DNA from: Clostridiales bacterium UBA929
Lineage (GTDB): Bacteria; Bacillota; Clostridia; Oscillospirales; UBA929
Direction of reading: 5' to 3'
DNA: 13,863 nt
NCBI GenBank assembly: GCA_002293625.1
Contig: DBDP01000129.1
Coordinates: forward strand, 1 to 13,863
Below the pieces are notes generated by a model that was not told the origin of the DNA, ran no database searches, and saw only the letters and a program-made list of their open reading frames with translations. The position numbers and the translations under genes were made by a program. Below are positions 6,070-13,863 of this stretch, in pieces. Positions within the stretch are counted from its first letter, which is position 1. Each line of letters begins with the position of its first letter.

Positions 6070-8472
6070 ATGAACAACAGATTCACGCAAAAAGCCAACG
6101 CCGTTCTGCGCCTCGCCCACGAAGCCGCCGCGGAACTGGGGCACGGTTATGTCGGCACCGAGCATATCCTGCTGGGACTTTGCCGCGAGACGGAGGGCGT
6201 GGCGTCGCACGCGCTCGGCGGCGCGGGTGTTAAGGACGACGCGCTGACGCAAAAAGCCGTCGAGATTGTCGGACGGGGCGAGGCGGGGCAAAAACCCTTA
6301 CAGGGGCTTACGCCGCGCGCCAAGCGGGTCGTCGATATCGCGGGCAGCGAAGCCGCCCGTTTGGGGCATCATTTCGTCGGCACCGAACATCTGCTGATGG
6401 GTGTGCTGCATGAAAGCGATTCAATCGCCTCGCGGATGCTGATCTCCCTCGGCGTCGATGTCCGCAAGCTCTACAACGAGCTTCTGCAAACGGTCGGCGC
6501 GCCGCAGGGCAAAGAAAACGCGCCGTCTAAACGCGGCGGCGACCTGCGCGTTCTGTCGCAGTTTTCCAAAAACCTGACCGAGTCGGCGCGGGAAGGGCGG
6601 CTGGATCCCGTGATCGGGCGGGAAAAGGAAATATCCCGCGTGATTCAGATCCTCTCGCGCCGCACCAAAAACAATCCTGTTTTAATCGGGGAGCCGGGCG
6701 TGGGCAAAACCGCCGTCGCCGAAGGGCTGGCGCAGCGCATTACCGACGGCGACACACCCGAGCATCTGCGCGGTTGCCGTCTGCTCTCGCTGGATCTCTC
6801 GGCGATGGTCGCCGGAACCAAGTACAGGGGAGAGTTTGAGGAACGCCTTAAAGCCGCGATGGAAGAGGTAAAGAGCGCCGGAAACGTAATCCTGTTCATC
6901 GACGAGCTGCACACCCTTGTCGGCGCGGGCGCCGCCGAAGGCGCTATCGACGCGGCGAACATCCTCAAGCCCGCGCTCGCGCGGGGTGAGATTCAGGTCA
7001 TCGGTGCGACTACAATGGAGGAATACCGCAAGTATGTGGAAAAAGACAAGGCTTTGGAGCGCCGTTTTGAGCCAGTGACCGTCGGGGAACCCACGCCGGA
7101 GGAAACGGTCGGGATTTTGCACGGTCTGCGGGACAAATACGAGGCGCACCACAAGGTGAAACTTACCGACGCCGCGCTGCAAGCGGCGGTGACCCTCTCT
7201 GTCCGCTACATCGCCGACCGCTTTCTGCCGGACAAGGCCATCGACCTCATCGACGAGGCGGCTTCCCGCCTGCGGATGAACGCCCAAACCGCGCCGCCCG
7301 ACCTGCGGGCGATGGAAGAGCGTCTGTCGGCGCTCCAAACCGAAAAGGACGCGGCGGTCACCTCCCAGCGCTTTGAAGAGGCCGCCCGTCTGCGCGACGA
7401 GGAGCGGACGCTGTCCGAAGAACTGAACGCGCAGCGCGGGGAGTGGAAAAAGAAGAGCGGCGGGGAGGTTTTGGAAGAGGACGTGGCCGCTGTCGTATCC
7501 CTTTGGACAGGGATCCCCGTTACCCGCCTGACCGAGGACGAGAGCGAGCGTCTGCTCCGTATGGAGGAGATTTTGCACCAGCGCGTGGTGGGTCAGGAAG
7601 AAGCGGTCGGCGCGGTGGCACGCGCCATCCGCCGGGGGCGGGTAGGGTTGAAAGACCCCAAACGTCCCGCCGGAAGTTTCATCTTCCTCGGTCCGACCGG
7701 CGTGGGGAAGACGGAGCTTTGCAAGGCGCTGGCTGAGGTGCTGTTCGGTGACGAAAACGCCATGATCCGCGTTGACATGTCCGAGTTTATGGAGAAGCAT
7801 ACCGTCTCCAAGCTGATCGGTTCCCCGCCGGGATATGTGGGTTACGACGAGGCGGGCGGCCTGACCGAGAAGATCCGCCGGAAACCGTATACGGTGGTTC
7901 TCTTTGACGAGATAGAGAAGGCGCACCCCGACGTATTCAACCTGCTGCTGCAAATCCTCGAGGACGGCGTACTGACCGACAGCCATGGGCGGCGGGTTTC
8001 GTTCCGCGACGCAATTGTGGTGATGACCTCCAACCTCGGCGCGCGCAACATCACCGAACCGGGGAAAACGATGGGGTTCACACACGCCGAGCGTGTGATG
8101 TCCGACGACGCCATCCGCGAAGCCGTGACGAAAGAGCTAAAGCAGGCCTTCCGCCCAGAATTCATCAACCGCGTGGACGAGATTATCGTATTCCAAAAGC
8201 TGACGAAAGAGCAGATCCGCTCGATCGCCGAAAAAATGCTCGCGCCGCTGATCGAACGCGTCAAAAGTCTCGGCATCACACTGACGGTACATTCGGAGGT
8301 GCTGGACTGGCTTTCGGAGAAGGGCTACGACCCCGTGATGGGGGCGCGCCCGCTGAGACGCGCCATACAGGCGGAGATCGAAGATAAACTGGCGGAAAAG
8401 ATGCTCTCAAAACAATTGACAATTGACAATGTACAATTGACAATGCAAGACGGACAGCCGGTGATTTCGTGA
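6070..8472 (+). CDS. clpC: ClpC, AAA+ unfoldase of the ClpCP protease
   Basis: 800 residues (about 810 in B. subtilis). ClpC unfolds substrates, including phosphoarginine-marked ones, and feeds them to ClpP. In order: double Clp N-domain (1-145, two GTEH(I/L)L repeats), AAA1 with Walker A GEPGVGKT (207-214) and Walker B FIDELH (D278/E279), a middle region with a UVR segment (about 428-445, adaptor-binding), AAA2 with GPTGVGKT (541-548) and VLFDEIEK (D613/E614), and a ClpP-contact loop MGF (668-670; many relatives have VGF or LGF). GGAGGAG (6058-6064) precedes the ATG by 5 nt. Odd: about 14 residues near the end (KQLTIDNVQLTMQ region) are encoded by a 7-bp tandem repeat, so the natural C-terminus was replaced or extended. 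Last gene of the ctsR operon; a QueG-like gene follows after 141 nt. Confidence 0.97.
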   Translation: MNNRFTQKANAVLRLAHEAAAELGHGYVGTEHILLGLCRETEGVASHALGGAGVKDDALTQKAVEIVGRGEAGQKPLQGLTPRAKRVVDIAGSEAARLGHHFVGTEHLLMGVLHESDSIASRMLISLGVDVRKLYNELLQTVGAPQGKENAPSKRGGDLRVLSQFSKNLTESAREGRLDPVIGREKEISRVIQILSRRTKNNPVLIGEPGVGKTAVAEGLAQRITDGDTPEHLRGCRLLSLDLSAMVAGTKYRGEFEERLKAAMEEVKSAGNVILFIDELHTLVGAGAAEGAIDAANILKPALARGEIQVIGATTMEEYRKYVEKDKALERRFEPVTVGEPTPEETVGILHGLRDKYEAHHKVKLTDAALQAAVTLSVRYIADRFLPDKAIDLIDEAASRLRMNAQTAPPDLRAMEERLSALQTEKDAAVTSQRFEEAARLRDEERTLSEELNAQRGEWKKKSGGEVLEEDVAAVVSLWTGIPVTRLTEDESERLLRMEEILHQRVVGQEEAVGAVARAIRRGRVGLKDPKRPAGSFIFLGPTGVGKTELCKALAEVLFGDENAMIRVDMSEFMEKHTVSKLIGSPPGYVGYDEAGGLTEKIRRKPYTVVLFDEIEKAHPDVFNLLLQILEDGVLTDSHGRRVSFRDAIVVMTSNLGARNITEPGKTMGFTHAERVMSDDAIREAVTKELKQAFRPEFINRVDEIIVFQKLTKEQIRSIAEKMLAPLIERVKSLGITLTVHSEVLDWLSEKGYDPVMGARPLRRAIQAEIEDKLAEKMLSKQLTIDNVQLTMQDGQPVIS
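8413..8447 (+). repeat. 7-bp tandem repeat (CAATTGA/CAATGNA, five units) inside the clpC end
   Basis: Five consecutive heptamers: CAATTGA, CAATTGA, CAATGTA, CAATTGA, CAATGCA. They are AT-rich against the GC-rich gene around them and read in frame as part of the ClpC tail. Arrays of this ACAATTG type are known as dispersed repeats in several bacterial groups; that this is one is inference. Confidence 0.85.
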
Positions 8473-8613
8473 CATTGCGCGGCGACATCCCCCGGCGGCG
8501 TTGCCATATCTTCTCGTGCGATGAATACCGCGGACGACCGAGGGCGGTCGTCCCTACCGGGGACGTGGGTAACAGCGGGCGATTGCGAATCGCCCCTACA
8601 TAGGGAGGACAGC
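8473..8613 (+). repeat. clpC-queG spacer with two hairpin repeats ending in CTAC
   Basis: 141 nt with no gene. It contains hairpin GGACGACC/GGTCGTCC (8532-8539 with 8546-8553, loop of 6) followed by CTAC, and hairpin GGGCGATT/AATCGCCC (8577-8584 with 8588-8595, loop GCG) followed by CCTACA. The shared plan (stem, then C-CTAC) suggests two members of one small repeat family. No T-run follows either, so they are not classical terminators. The last part supplies the ribosome binding site AGGGAGGA for the next gene. Confidence 0.65.
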
Positions 8614-9237
8614 ATGGCAGACATCATGAAAATTTTTCTTAGAAACGGCGCGATACGCGCAGCGCCGGTGCGGACGGATGCCGCGATGGCATACGCGACC
8701 GAGCGGATGAAAAGCCGTTTCTCCCGTTTGCCGTTTGCTCCCACCCACGCAATCGTCGCAGTATTCGCCGGCAGGCCGTACATCGGGGCGCGGGGAGGGG
8801 ATTACAGCGAAAACGAGGCACGGCTGCGCCTCGCGTGCGATGAGTTTTCGGGGCTGCACCCTGAGTATCTGTTTTATGTCTCCGCGAACGCCTACCCTTT
8901 ACCGGCGGTGCAGGCGGCGCGGCTGGCGGGACTTGGATGGATCGGGCTGAACGGACTGTTGAACGTCCCGGGAGTCGGCTCCTCGGTAACCATCGGGGCT
9001 GTCCTGACCGATCTGCCGATGCCTGTCGGCGAAGAAAGCGGATATTGCGCCCAATGCGGCTTATGCGTCCGAAGCTGCCCCACCGCCGCGCTCACCCGCG
9101 AAAACGGCGTCAGGCGTTTCGAGCGCGAAAAATGCCTCTCGCACCGCCGCCAAAAAGAGGGGCTGCCCTTAAGCCGCGAGGGCTACTACGGCTGCGACAT
9201 CTGCCAAGACGTTTGCCCGTATGCTACCTACTCATAA
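8614..9237 (+). CDS. QueG-like protein with two [4Fe-4S] clusters, short form
   Basis: 207 residues. It resembles the C-terminal two-thirds of epoxyqueuosine reductase QueG: an AGLGWIG(L)N segment followed by GSSVTIGAVLTDLP, then ferredoxin-like cysteines. All eight cluster cysteines are present (C145, C148, C151, C155, C174, C194, C197, C201). Differences from QueG (about 380 residues): the N-terminal part is much shorter, the usual D-S/T-x-P segment with the catalytic Asp reads VSANAYPLP, the Lys of GWIGKN is Leu, and the chain stops four residues after CPY. So true queuosine synthesis is doubtful; it may be an electron-transfer or cobamide-binding relative. The ATG at 8614 is chosen by AGGGAGGA (8602-8609); an upstream ATG at 8521 lies in the repeat spacer. 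The end overlaps the GntR gene by 14 bp, tail to tail. Confidence 0.75.
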   Translation: MADIMKIFLRNGAIRAAPVRTDAAMAYATERMKSRFSRLPFAPTHAIVAVFAGRPYIGARGGDYSENEARLRLACDEFSGLHPEYLFYVSANAYPLPAVQAARLAGLGWIGLNGLLNVPGVGSSVTIGAVLTDLPMPVGEESGYCAQCGLCVRSCPTAALTRENGVRRFEREKCLSHRRQKEGLPLSREGYYGCDICQDVCPYATYS

Positions 9238-9565
9238 TCATCGCCATCAGATCCCGGCGGGAGATACCCAGAATGTGCGCCTCTTCCAGCGTCTCCTTCA
9301 AAAGCCCCTCGCGGAACGCCTCCCGCCGCTCCTCAATGACACGCTCGCGCGCGCCCTCCGCAACGAAAAGACCGATCCCCCGCTTCTTTTGCAGGATCCC
9401 CCGCGCCGTCAGTACGGCGACACCCCGCGCCGCCGTCGCCGGATTGATTTCATACTGCTCCGCCACCTGATGGGTGCTGGGCACGACGGCTCCCTCCCGC
9501 AGTTTCCCCTCCATGATGGCGTTTTCCAAATCCCGCGCAACGCCCAGATAGATTTTCCCTTCCAT
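9224..9565 (-). CDS. Small GntR-family regulator, YtrA-like
   Basis: 113 residues. The N-terminal GntR winged helix is clear: YLGVARDLENAIMEGKLREG, then STHQVAEQYEINPATAARGVAVLTARGI and a wing KKRGIGLFVAEGA. The C-terminal part is only about 40 residues, too small for an FadR or HutC ligand domain, which fits the YtrA subfamily that usually controls a neighbouring ABC transporter. No transporter is in the window on either side, so the target is unknown. The ATG at 9565 is chosen over a TTG at 9571 because GGGGGAG lies 7-8 nt before it. It is divergent from hrcA, sharing a 110-nt promoter region. Confidence 0.85.
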   Translation of the reverse strand: MEGKIYLGVARDLENAIMEGKLREGAVVPSTHQVAEQYEINPATAARGVAVLTARGILQKKRGIGLFVAEGARERVIEERREAFREGLLKETLEEAHILGISRRDLMAMIMSR

Positions 9566-9601
9566 AAGCAAGCTCCCCCGTCTCTTATGTCTGATATGCT
9601 T

Positions 9602-9630
9602 ATCCTACCCTCTGACGGATCAATTGTCAA
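9602..9630 (-). promoter_or_regulatory. Promoter of the GntR-type gene
   Basis: On the minus strand TTGACA (9630-9625), a 17-nt spacer and TAGGAT (9607-9602). It is divergent from the hrcA promoter and its -35 is one arm of an inverted repeat whose other arm is the hrcA -35. Confidence 0.7.
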
Positions 9631-9646
9631 GCGGCGTCAAAACGCC

Positions 9647-9675
9647 TTGACAAACGAGGGGTTTTACGGTAGAGT
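9647..9675 (+). promoter_or_regulatory. hrcA operon promoter
   Basis: Perfect TTGACA (9647-9652), a 17-nt spacer and TAGAGT (9670-9675); transcription would begin around 9682, within the CIRCE element, as is usual for class I heat-shock operons. Confidence 0.85.
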
Positions 9676-9679
9676 ATGT

Positions 9680-9706
9680 TTGGCACTCTGGCAATCCGAG
9701 TGCTAA
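9680..9706 (+). promoter_or_regulatory. CIRCE operator
   Basis: TTGGCACTC, 9 nt, GAGTGCTAA: the consensus is TTAGCACTC-N9-GAGTGCTAA, so a single A-to-G change in the left arm. HrcA should bind here and shut the operon off under normal conditions. The right arm runs directly into the ribosome binding site (AAAAGGAG). Confidence 0.95.
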
Positions 9707-9720
9707 AAGGAGATGGAAGT

Positions 9721-10449
9721 ATCGACGGGCGCAAGAAGATGATCCTCAAAGCGGTCATCGATCACTATATCAGGAGCGCCGAACCGGTCGGCTCCAAAAC
9801 GCTTTCGGGGCAGCCGGGTCTGGACATCTCTCCGGCGACCCTGCGCAACGAAATGGCCTCGCTGGAGGCGATGGGGTTTCTGGAGCAGCCGCACACGTCG
9901 GCAGGGCGCGTACCCACACCGAGCGGCTACCGCGTTTACGTAGACGAGTTGATGCCGGAGCATAGTCTGCCCCCCGAGGAGCAAAATACCATCGATCAGG
10001 TGACAAGGCTCCGCATGTCCGAGCTTGACAACCTGCTCAACCGCGCGAGCCGCCTGATTGCCGACTTGACGCGCTACGCCACCGTGACGGCGGCGGGACC
10101 CGCGGCACGCGAGGAACATGTTTATGTCTCCGGGGAAGCAAACCTGCTGGATTACCCCGAATTTCAAGACCTCATGCGGGCGCGGCGGACGCTGGAATAC
10201 ATCACCGAGCAGAGGGCGTCCCTCATCCGTTCCGCGCCGGTTTGGGAGCGCGATGGCATCCGCGTCGTCATCGGGCCGGAAAACGCCGCGACCGAACTGA
10301 GCGACGCCTCGGTGCTGATGGCGACGTACCCCGTAGGCGGCGGTGCGCGCGGCATGATCGGGATCGTCGGTCCCACCCGAATGGACTACAGCCGCATGGT
10401 TTCGCGTTTACGCTACTTTGCAGAGAAGCTTACCGAAATGACAGAGTAG
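9721..10449 (+). CDS. hrcA: HrcA heat-shock repressor, internally shortened; start uncertain
   Basis: About 242 residues against about 340 for the family. HrcA binds CIRCE and represses the dnaK operon; GroEL assists its folding. The winged helix is complete (MILKAVIDHYIRSAEPVGSKTL, SPATLRNEMASLEAMGFLEQPHTSAGRVPT, GYRVYVDEL) and the C-terminal signature is present (VYVSGEANLLDYPEF, VVIGPEN, MIGIVGPTRMDYSRMV). But LTRYATVTAAGP is followed at once by the VYVSGEANLL block: the usual 95-100 residues between, with the K-x-IQLV-type strands and inserted dimer domain, are absent without a frame break. Start: GGAG (9709-9712) points to about 9721, where family alignment also begins, but the in-frame codon is ATC; other in-frame choices are GTG 9700, ATG 9676 (before the transcription start) and ATG 9739. 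First gene of hrcA-grpE-dnaK-dnaJ. Confidence 0.85.
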   Translation: MDGRKKMILKAVIDHYIRSAEPVGSKTLSGQPGLDISPATLRNEMASLEAMGFLEQPHTSAGRVPTPSGYRVYVDELMPEHSLPPEEQNTIDQVTRLRMSELDNLLNRASRLIADLTRYATVTAAGPAAREEHVYVSGEANLLDYPEFQDLMRARRTLEYITEQRASLIRSAPVWERDGIRVVIGPENAATELSDASVLMATYPVGGGARGMIGIVGPTRMDYSRMVSRLRYFAEKLTEMTE

Positions 10450-10462
10450 GAAGCTCAATAAA

Positions 10463-10545
10463 ACTCTGTGTTCGCCGCAGGCGAACGAGCGAAGCGCTTG
10501 CGAGCAGGTGCCTGTGGCGCGGTGTCGCAAGCCGGAGCGGAGAGT
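10463..10545 (+). repeat. Structured dispersed element, copy 2 (83 nt), between hrcA and grpE
   Basis: The outer stem is ACTCT/AGAGT (10463-10467 with 10541-10545), extendable to 8 bp AAAACTCT/AGAGTTTT (10460-10467 with 10541-10548) and ending in T6. Hairpin GTTCGCC/GGCGAAC (10470-10476 with 10480-10486) has loop GCA. A second stem CTTGCGA/TCGCAAG (10497-10503 with 10525-10531) is topped by GTGCC/GGCGC (10508-10512 with 10516-10520, one G-U pair). It differs in length from copy 1 only by 2 nt in the first loop. It occupies most of the 139-nt hrcA-grpE gap and should be transcribed in the operon mRNA. Confidence 0.8.
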
Positions 10546-10588
10546 TTTTTGAGTGACACAATAAACACCAAGGAAAGGATGGAACGGC

Positions 10589-11077
10589 ATGGCAAAAAAG
10601 AACCCTCCCGCCGCGGAGGAGACAGAGGTACCCGAAACGCCGCAGGAACAGGCGCTGTCCGCCGACGCCGAAGTTTGGAAAGACACGGCGCTGCGAGCGC
10701 AGGCGGATCTCGTAAATTTCCGCAACCGCACTCAGCGAGAGCGGGAGCAGCTTTGGAGCGAAGCCCGCGCCGACACCGTAACGCAGTTTCTCCCCGTGAT
10801 TGACAATTTGGAACGTGCGCTGGAAGCGCCCTGCTCCGACGAAACGTATAAACAGGGTGTGGAACTGACCCTCCGTCAGTTTACCGAAATACTCGCGAAG
10901 CTGGGAGCCGCCGAAATCGAAGCGCTGGATAAACCGTTCGACCCCCAGCTGATGGACGCCGTGATGCACGAAGAAGCCGAAGGCGTCGCCGAAAGCATCG
11001 TTACGCAGGTTTTCCAAAAAGGCTACCGCATCGCCGACCGTGTCCTGCGCCACGCCGTCGTGAAAGTGGCGAATTAA
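10589..11077 (+). CDS. grpE: GrpE, nucleotide exchange factor of DnaK
   Basis: 162 residues. GrpE releases ADP from DnaK. The disordered acidic N-terminus (1-30) is followed by the long dimer helix with LRAQADLVNFRNRTQRER, then FLPVIDNLERAL, and the C-terminal beta domain with LDKPFDPQLMDAVMHEE and the signature VFQKGYRIADRVLRHAVVKVAN at the end. AGGAAAGG (10571-10578) lies about 10 nt before the ATG. dnaK starts 50 nt downstream; that gap holds a degenerate GGGAGGG/CCCGCCC hairpin followed by CCTAC (11080-11103), similar in plan to the hairpins behind clpC. Confidence 0.96.
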   Translation: MAKKNPPAAEETEVPETPQEQALSADAEVWKDTALRAQADLVNFRNRTQREREQLWSEARADTVTQFLPVIDNLERALEAPCSDETYKQGVELTLRQFTEILAKLGAAEIEALDKPFDPQLMDAVMHEEAEGVAESIVTQVFQKGYRIADRVLRHAVVKVAN

Positions 11078-11079
11078 AC

Positions 11080-11103
11080 GGGAGGGATGACCCCGCCCCT
11101 ACG
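11080..11103 (+). repeat. Degenerate hairpin with CCTAC tail in the grpE-dnaK gap
   Basis: GGGAGGG (11080-11086) can pair with CCCGCCC (11092-11098) with one central mismatch and a 5-nt loop, followed by CCTAC. The same stem-then-CTAC plan is seen at 8532-8557 and 8577-8599. No T-run follows. Confidence 0.4.
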
Positions 11104-11127
11104 AAATAACAGAAAGGAAAAAGAACT

Positions 11128-12957
<1,830 letters not shown>

Positions 12958-12960
12958 TCC

Positions 12961-12987
12961 AATGTCCCCGCATTTCGCGGGGACATT
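12961..12987 (+). other. Perfect hairpin between dnaK and dnaJ
   Basis: AATGTCCCCGC / GCGGGGACATT form an 11-bp perfect stem with loop ATTTC. Only TT then CCGAGG follows, so it lacks the T-run of an intrinsic terminator. It ends 3 nt before the dnaJ ribosome binding site (GAGGT, 12991-12995), so an mRNA processing, stability or partial-attenuation role is more likely. Confidence 0.75.
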
Positions 12988-13005
12988 TCCGAGGTAGAGT
13001 GACAT

Positions 13006-13863
13006 ATGGCCGACAACAAGCGCGATTATTACGACATATTGGGCGTCCCTCGCACCGCCGATGAGGACGAGATTAAAAAAGCGTACCGTAAGGCGGCGCG
13101 GGAATGCCATCCCGATCTGCACCCTGGGGATAAAGAGAAGGAGCAGCGTTTTAAGGAAGCTAACGAAGCCTACGAAGTCCTGAGCGACAGCCAAAAGAAG
13201 TCGCTCTACGACCAATACGGCCACGCCGGAATCGATCCCAACTATGGGGCGGGCGCCGGAGGAGGCGGCTTTGGCGGTTTTGGGGACATTGACCTCGGCA
13301 GCATCTTCGAGAGTTTCTTCGGCGGCGGGTTTGGCGGCGGCGCGCGTGCCAATGCTCCCCGTAAGGGGCAGAGCATTCGCGCATCGCTCTCTCTCAGCTT
13401 TGAGGAAGCGGCTTTTGGATGTGATAAAGAGATTGAGATCCAACGCACCGACGCTTGCGGTGATTGCCACGGCAGCGGTGCGGCTAAGGGGTCGGTGGCG
13501 GAAATCTGCAAGCAATGCAACGGTTCGGGACAGGTGCGCACCAGTACGCGCACGCCGATGGGTATAATTTCGTCTTCCGGCGTGTGTCCTTCCTGCGGAG
13601 GAACAGGGAAAATCATTAAAACGCCCTGTCCAACCTGCAAAGGGAGCGGCGTTACGCGCCGCCGCGTTTCAATTGCCGTAAAAGTCCCCGCCGGTATCGA
13701 CGACGGGCAGACCGTTTCTCTGCGCGGACAAGGCAACGCGGGCGCGCATCACGGCCCGTCGGGCGACGTCCTTGTCACTGTTTCGATACGCCCCCACCCC
13801 CTGTTCATTCGCGAAGGTACGACCGTACACTGCGAGATTCCGCTCACCTTCGCGCAGGCGGCG
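13006..13863 (+). CDS. dnaJ: DnaJ (Hsp40) co-chaperone, cut by the window end
   Basis: 286 residues are visible and the frame is open to the last base. DnaJ delivers substrates to DnaK and stimulates its ATPase. The J domain (about 7-70) has HPD at 35-37. A Gly/Phe region (about 80-112) follows. The zinc domain has all four CxxCxGxG repeats: CGDCHGSG (151), CKQCNGSG (168), CPSCGGTG (194), CPTCKGSG (208). The C-terminal substrate domain begins (VKVPAGIDDGQTVSLRGQGNAG). The ATG at 13006 lies about 10 nt after GAGGT (12991-12995). Fourth gene of the hrcA operon. Confidence 0.98.
   Translation, partial: MADNKRDYYDILGVPRTADEDEIKKAYRKAARECHPDLHPGDKEKEQRFKEANEAYEVLSDSQKKSLYDQYGHAGIDPNYGAGAGGGGFGGFGDIDLGSIFESFFGGGFGGGARANAPRKGQSIRASLSLSFEEAAFGCDKEIEIQRTDACGDCHGSGAAKGSVAEICKQCNGSGQVRTSTRTPMGIISSSGVCPSCGGTGKIIKTPCPTCKGSGVTRRRVSIAVKVPAGIDDGQTVSLRGQGNAGAHHGPSGDVLVTVSIRPHPLFIREGTTVHCEIPLTFAQAA

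Noticed and set aside
6682..8085. Long open frame on the minus strand inside clpC (467 codons), and a similar one inside dnaK (11542-12357)
   Set aside because: They lie wholly opposite highly conserved genes in GC-rich DNA, have no ribosome binding site and read as low-complexity, family-less protein; expected mirror frames.
8413..8447. CRISPR-like array
   Set aside because: Units are 7 bp, contiguous and without spacers; no cas genes.
8521..8613. Upstream extension of the QueG-like gene to the ATG at 8521
   Set aside because: This stretch is the repeat hairpin spacer; the ATG at 8614 has AGGGAGGA at proper distance.
9676..9720. hrcA start at ATG 9676
   Set aside because: It abuts the -10 box and lies before the predicted transcription start, with CIRCE inside the coding part and no ribosome binding site.
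12961..12990. Intrinsic terminator after dnaK
   Set aside because: Strong stem but no T-run, and dnaJ follows 18 nt later in the standard operon.

Overview
The window looks like chromosomal core sequence from a GC-rich, Gram-positive member of the Clostridia (Firmicutes), probably of the Oscillospirales type; the rank below class is inference. The reasons are the ctsR-mcsA-mcsB-clpC order with CtsR boxes, a CIRCE operator in front of hrcA-grpE-dnaK-dnaJ, a DnaK that lacks the 24-residue segment typical of Gram-negative DnaK, and strong GGAGG-type ribosome binding sites. No tRNA, rRNA, CRISPR array, transposase or clear intrinsic terminator was found.

Layout. 1-3.8 kb is mixed housekeeping and accessory sequence: a secreted protein with a copper-amine-oxidase-like domain and a degenerate NodB domain, nagB, then on the minus strand a TraX-like membrane protein coupled to an acidic DUF1292 protein, and a VapBC toxin-antitoxin pair with its own promoter. 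3.8-4.26 kb holds copy 1 of a structured dispersed element, a 58-codon small gene and the ctsR control region. 4.26-8.47 kb is the class III stress operon ctsR-mcsA-mcsB-clpC. 8.4-8.6 kb is a cluster of small repeats (heptad repeats running into the end of clpC, then two hairpins). A shortened QueG-like iron-sulfur protein follows, meeting a small GntR/YtrA-type regulator tail to tail. 9.6-13.86 kb is the class I stress operon hrcA-grpE-dnaK-dnaJ (dnaJ runs off the end), with copy 2 of the structured element between hrcA and grpE.

How they fit together: CtsR should repress the clpC operon. McsB (with McsA) marks proteins with phosphoarginine and ClpC unfolds them for ClpP (clpP is not in the window). 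HrcA should repress the folding machine DnaK-DnaJ-GrpE through CIRCE. The two systems lie about 1.2 kb apart, separated by the QueG-like and GntR genes.

Most interesting observations: (1) an 83-85 nt element present twice in opposite orientations whose three stems are kept by compensating base changes, one copy sitting in the heat-shock operon and followed by six T; (2) HrcA is about 100 residues short, missing a block between its dimer helices and its C-terminal part, and has no ordinary start codon where expected; (3) McsA lacks the usual first zinc-binding module; (4) the C-terminus of ClpC is encoded by a 7-bp tandem repeat; (5) the first gene is a deacetylase-fold protein with its catalytic residues replaced.
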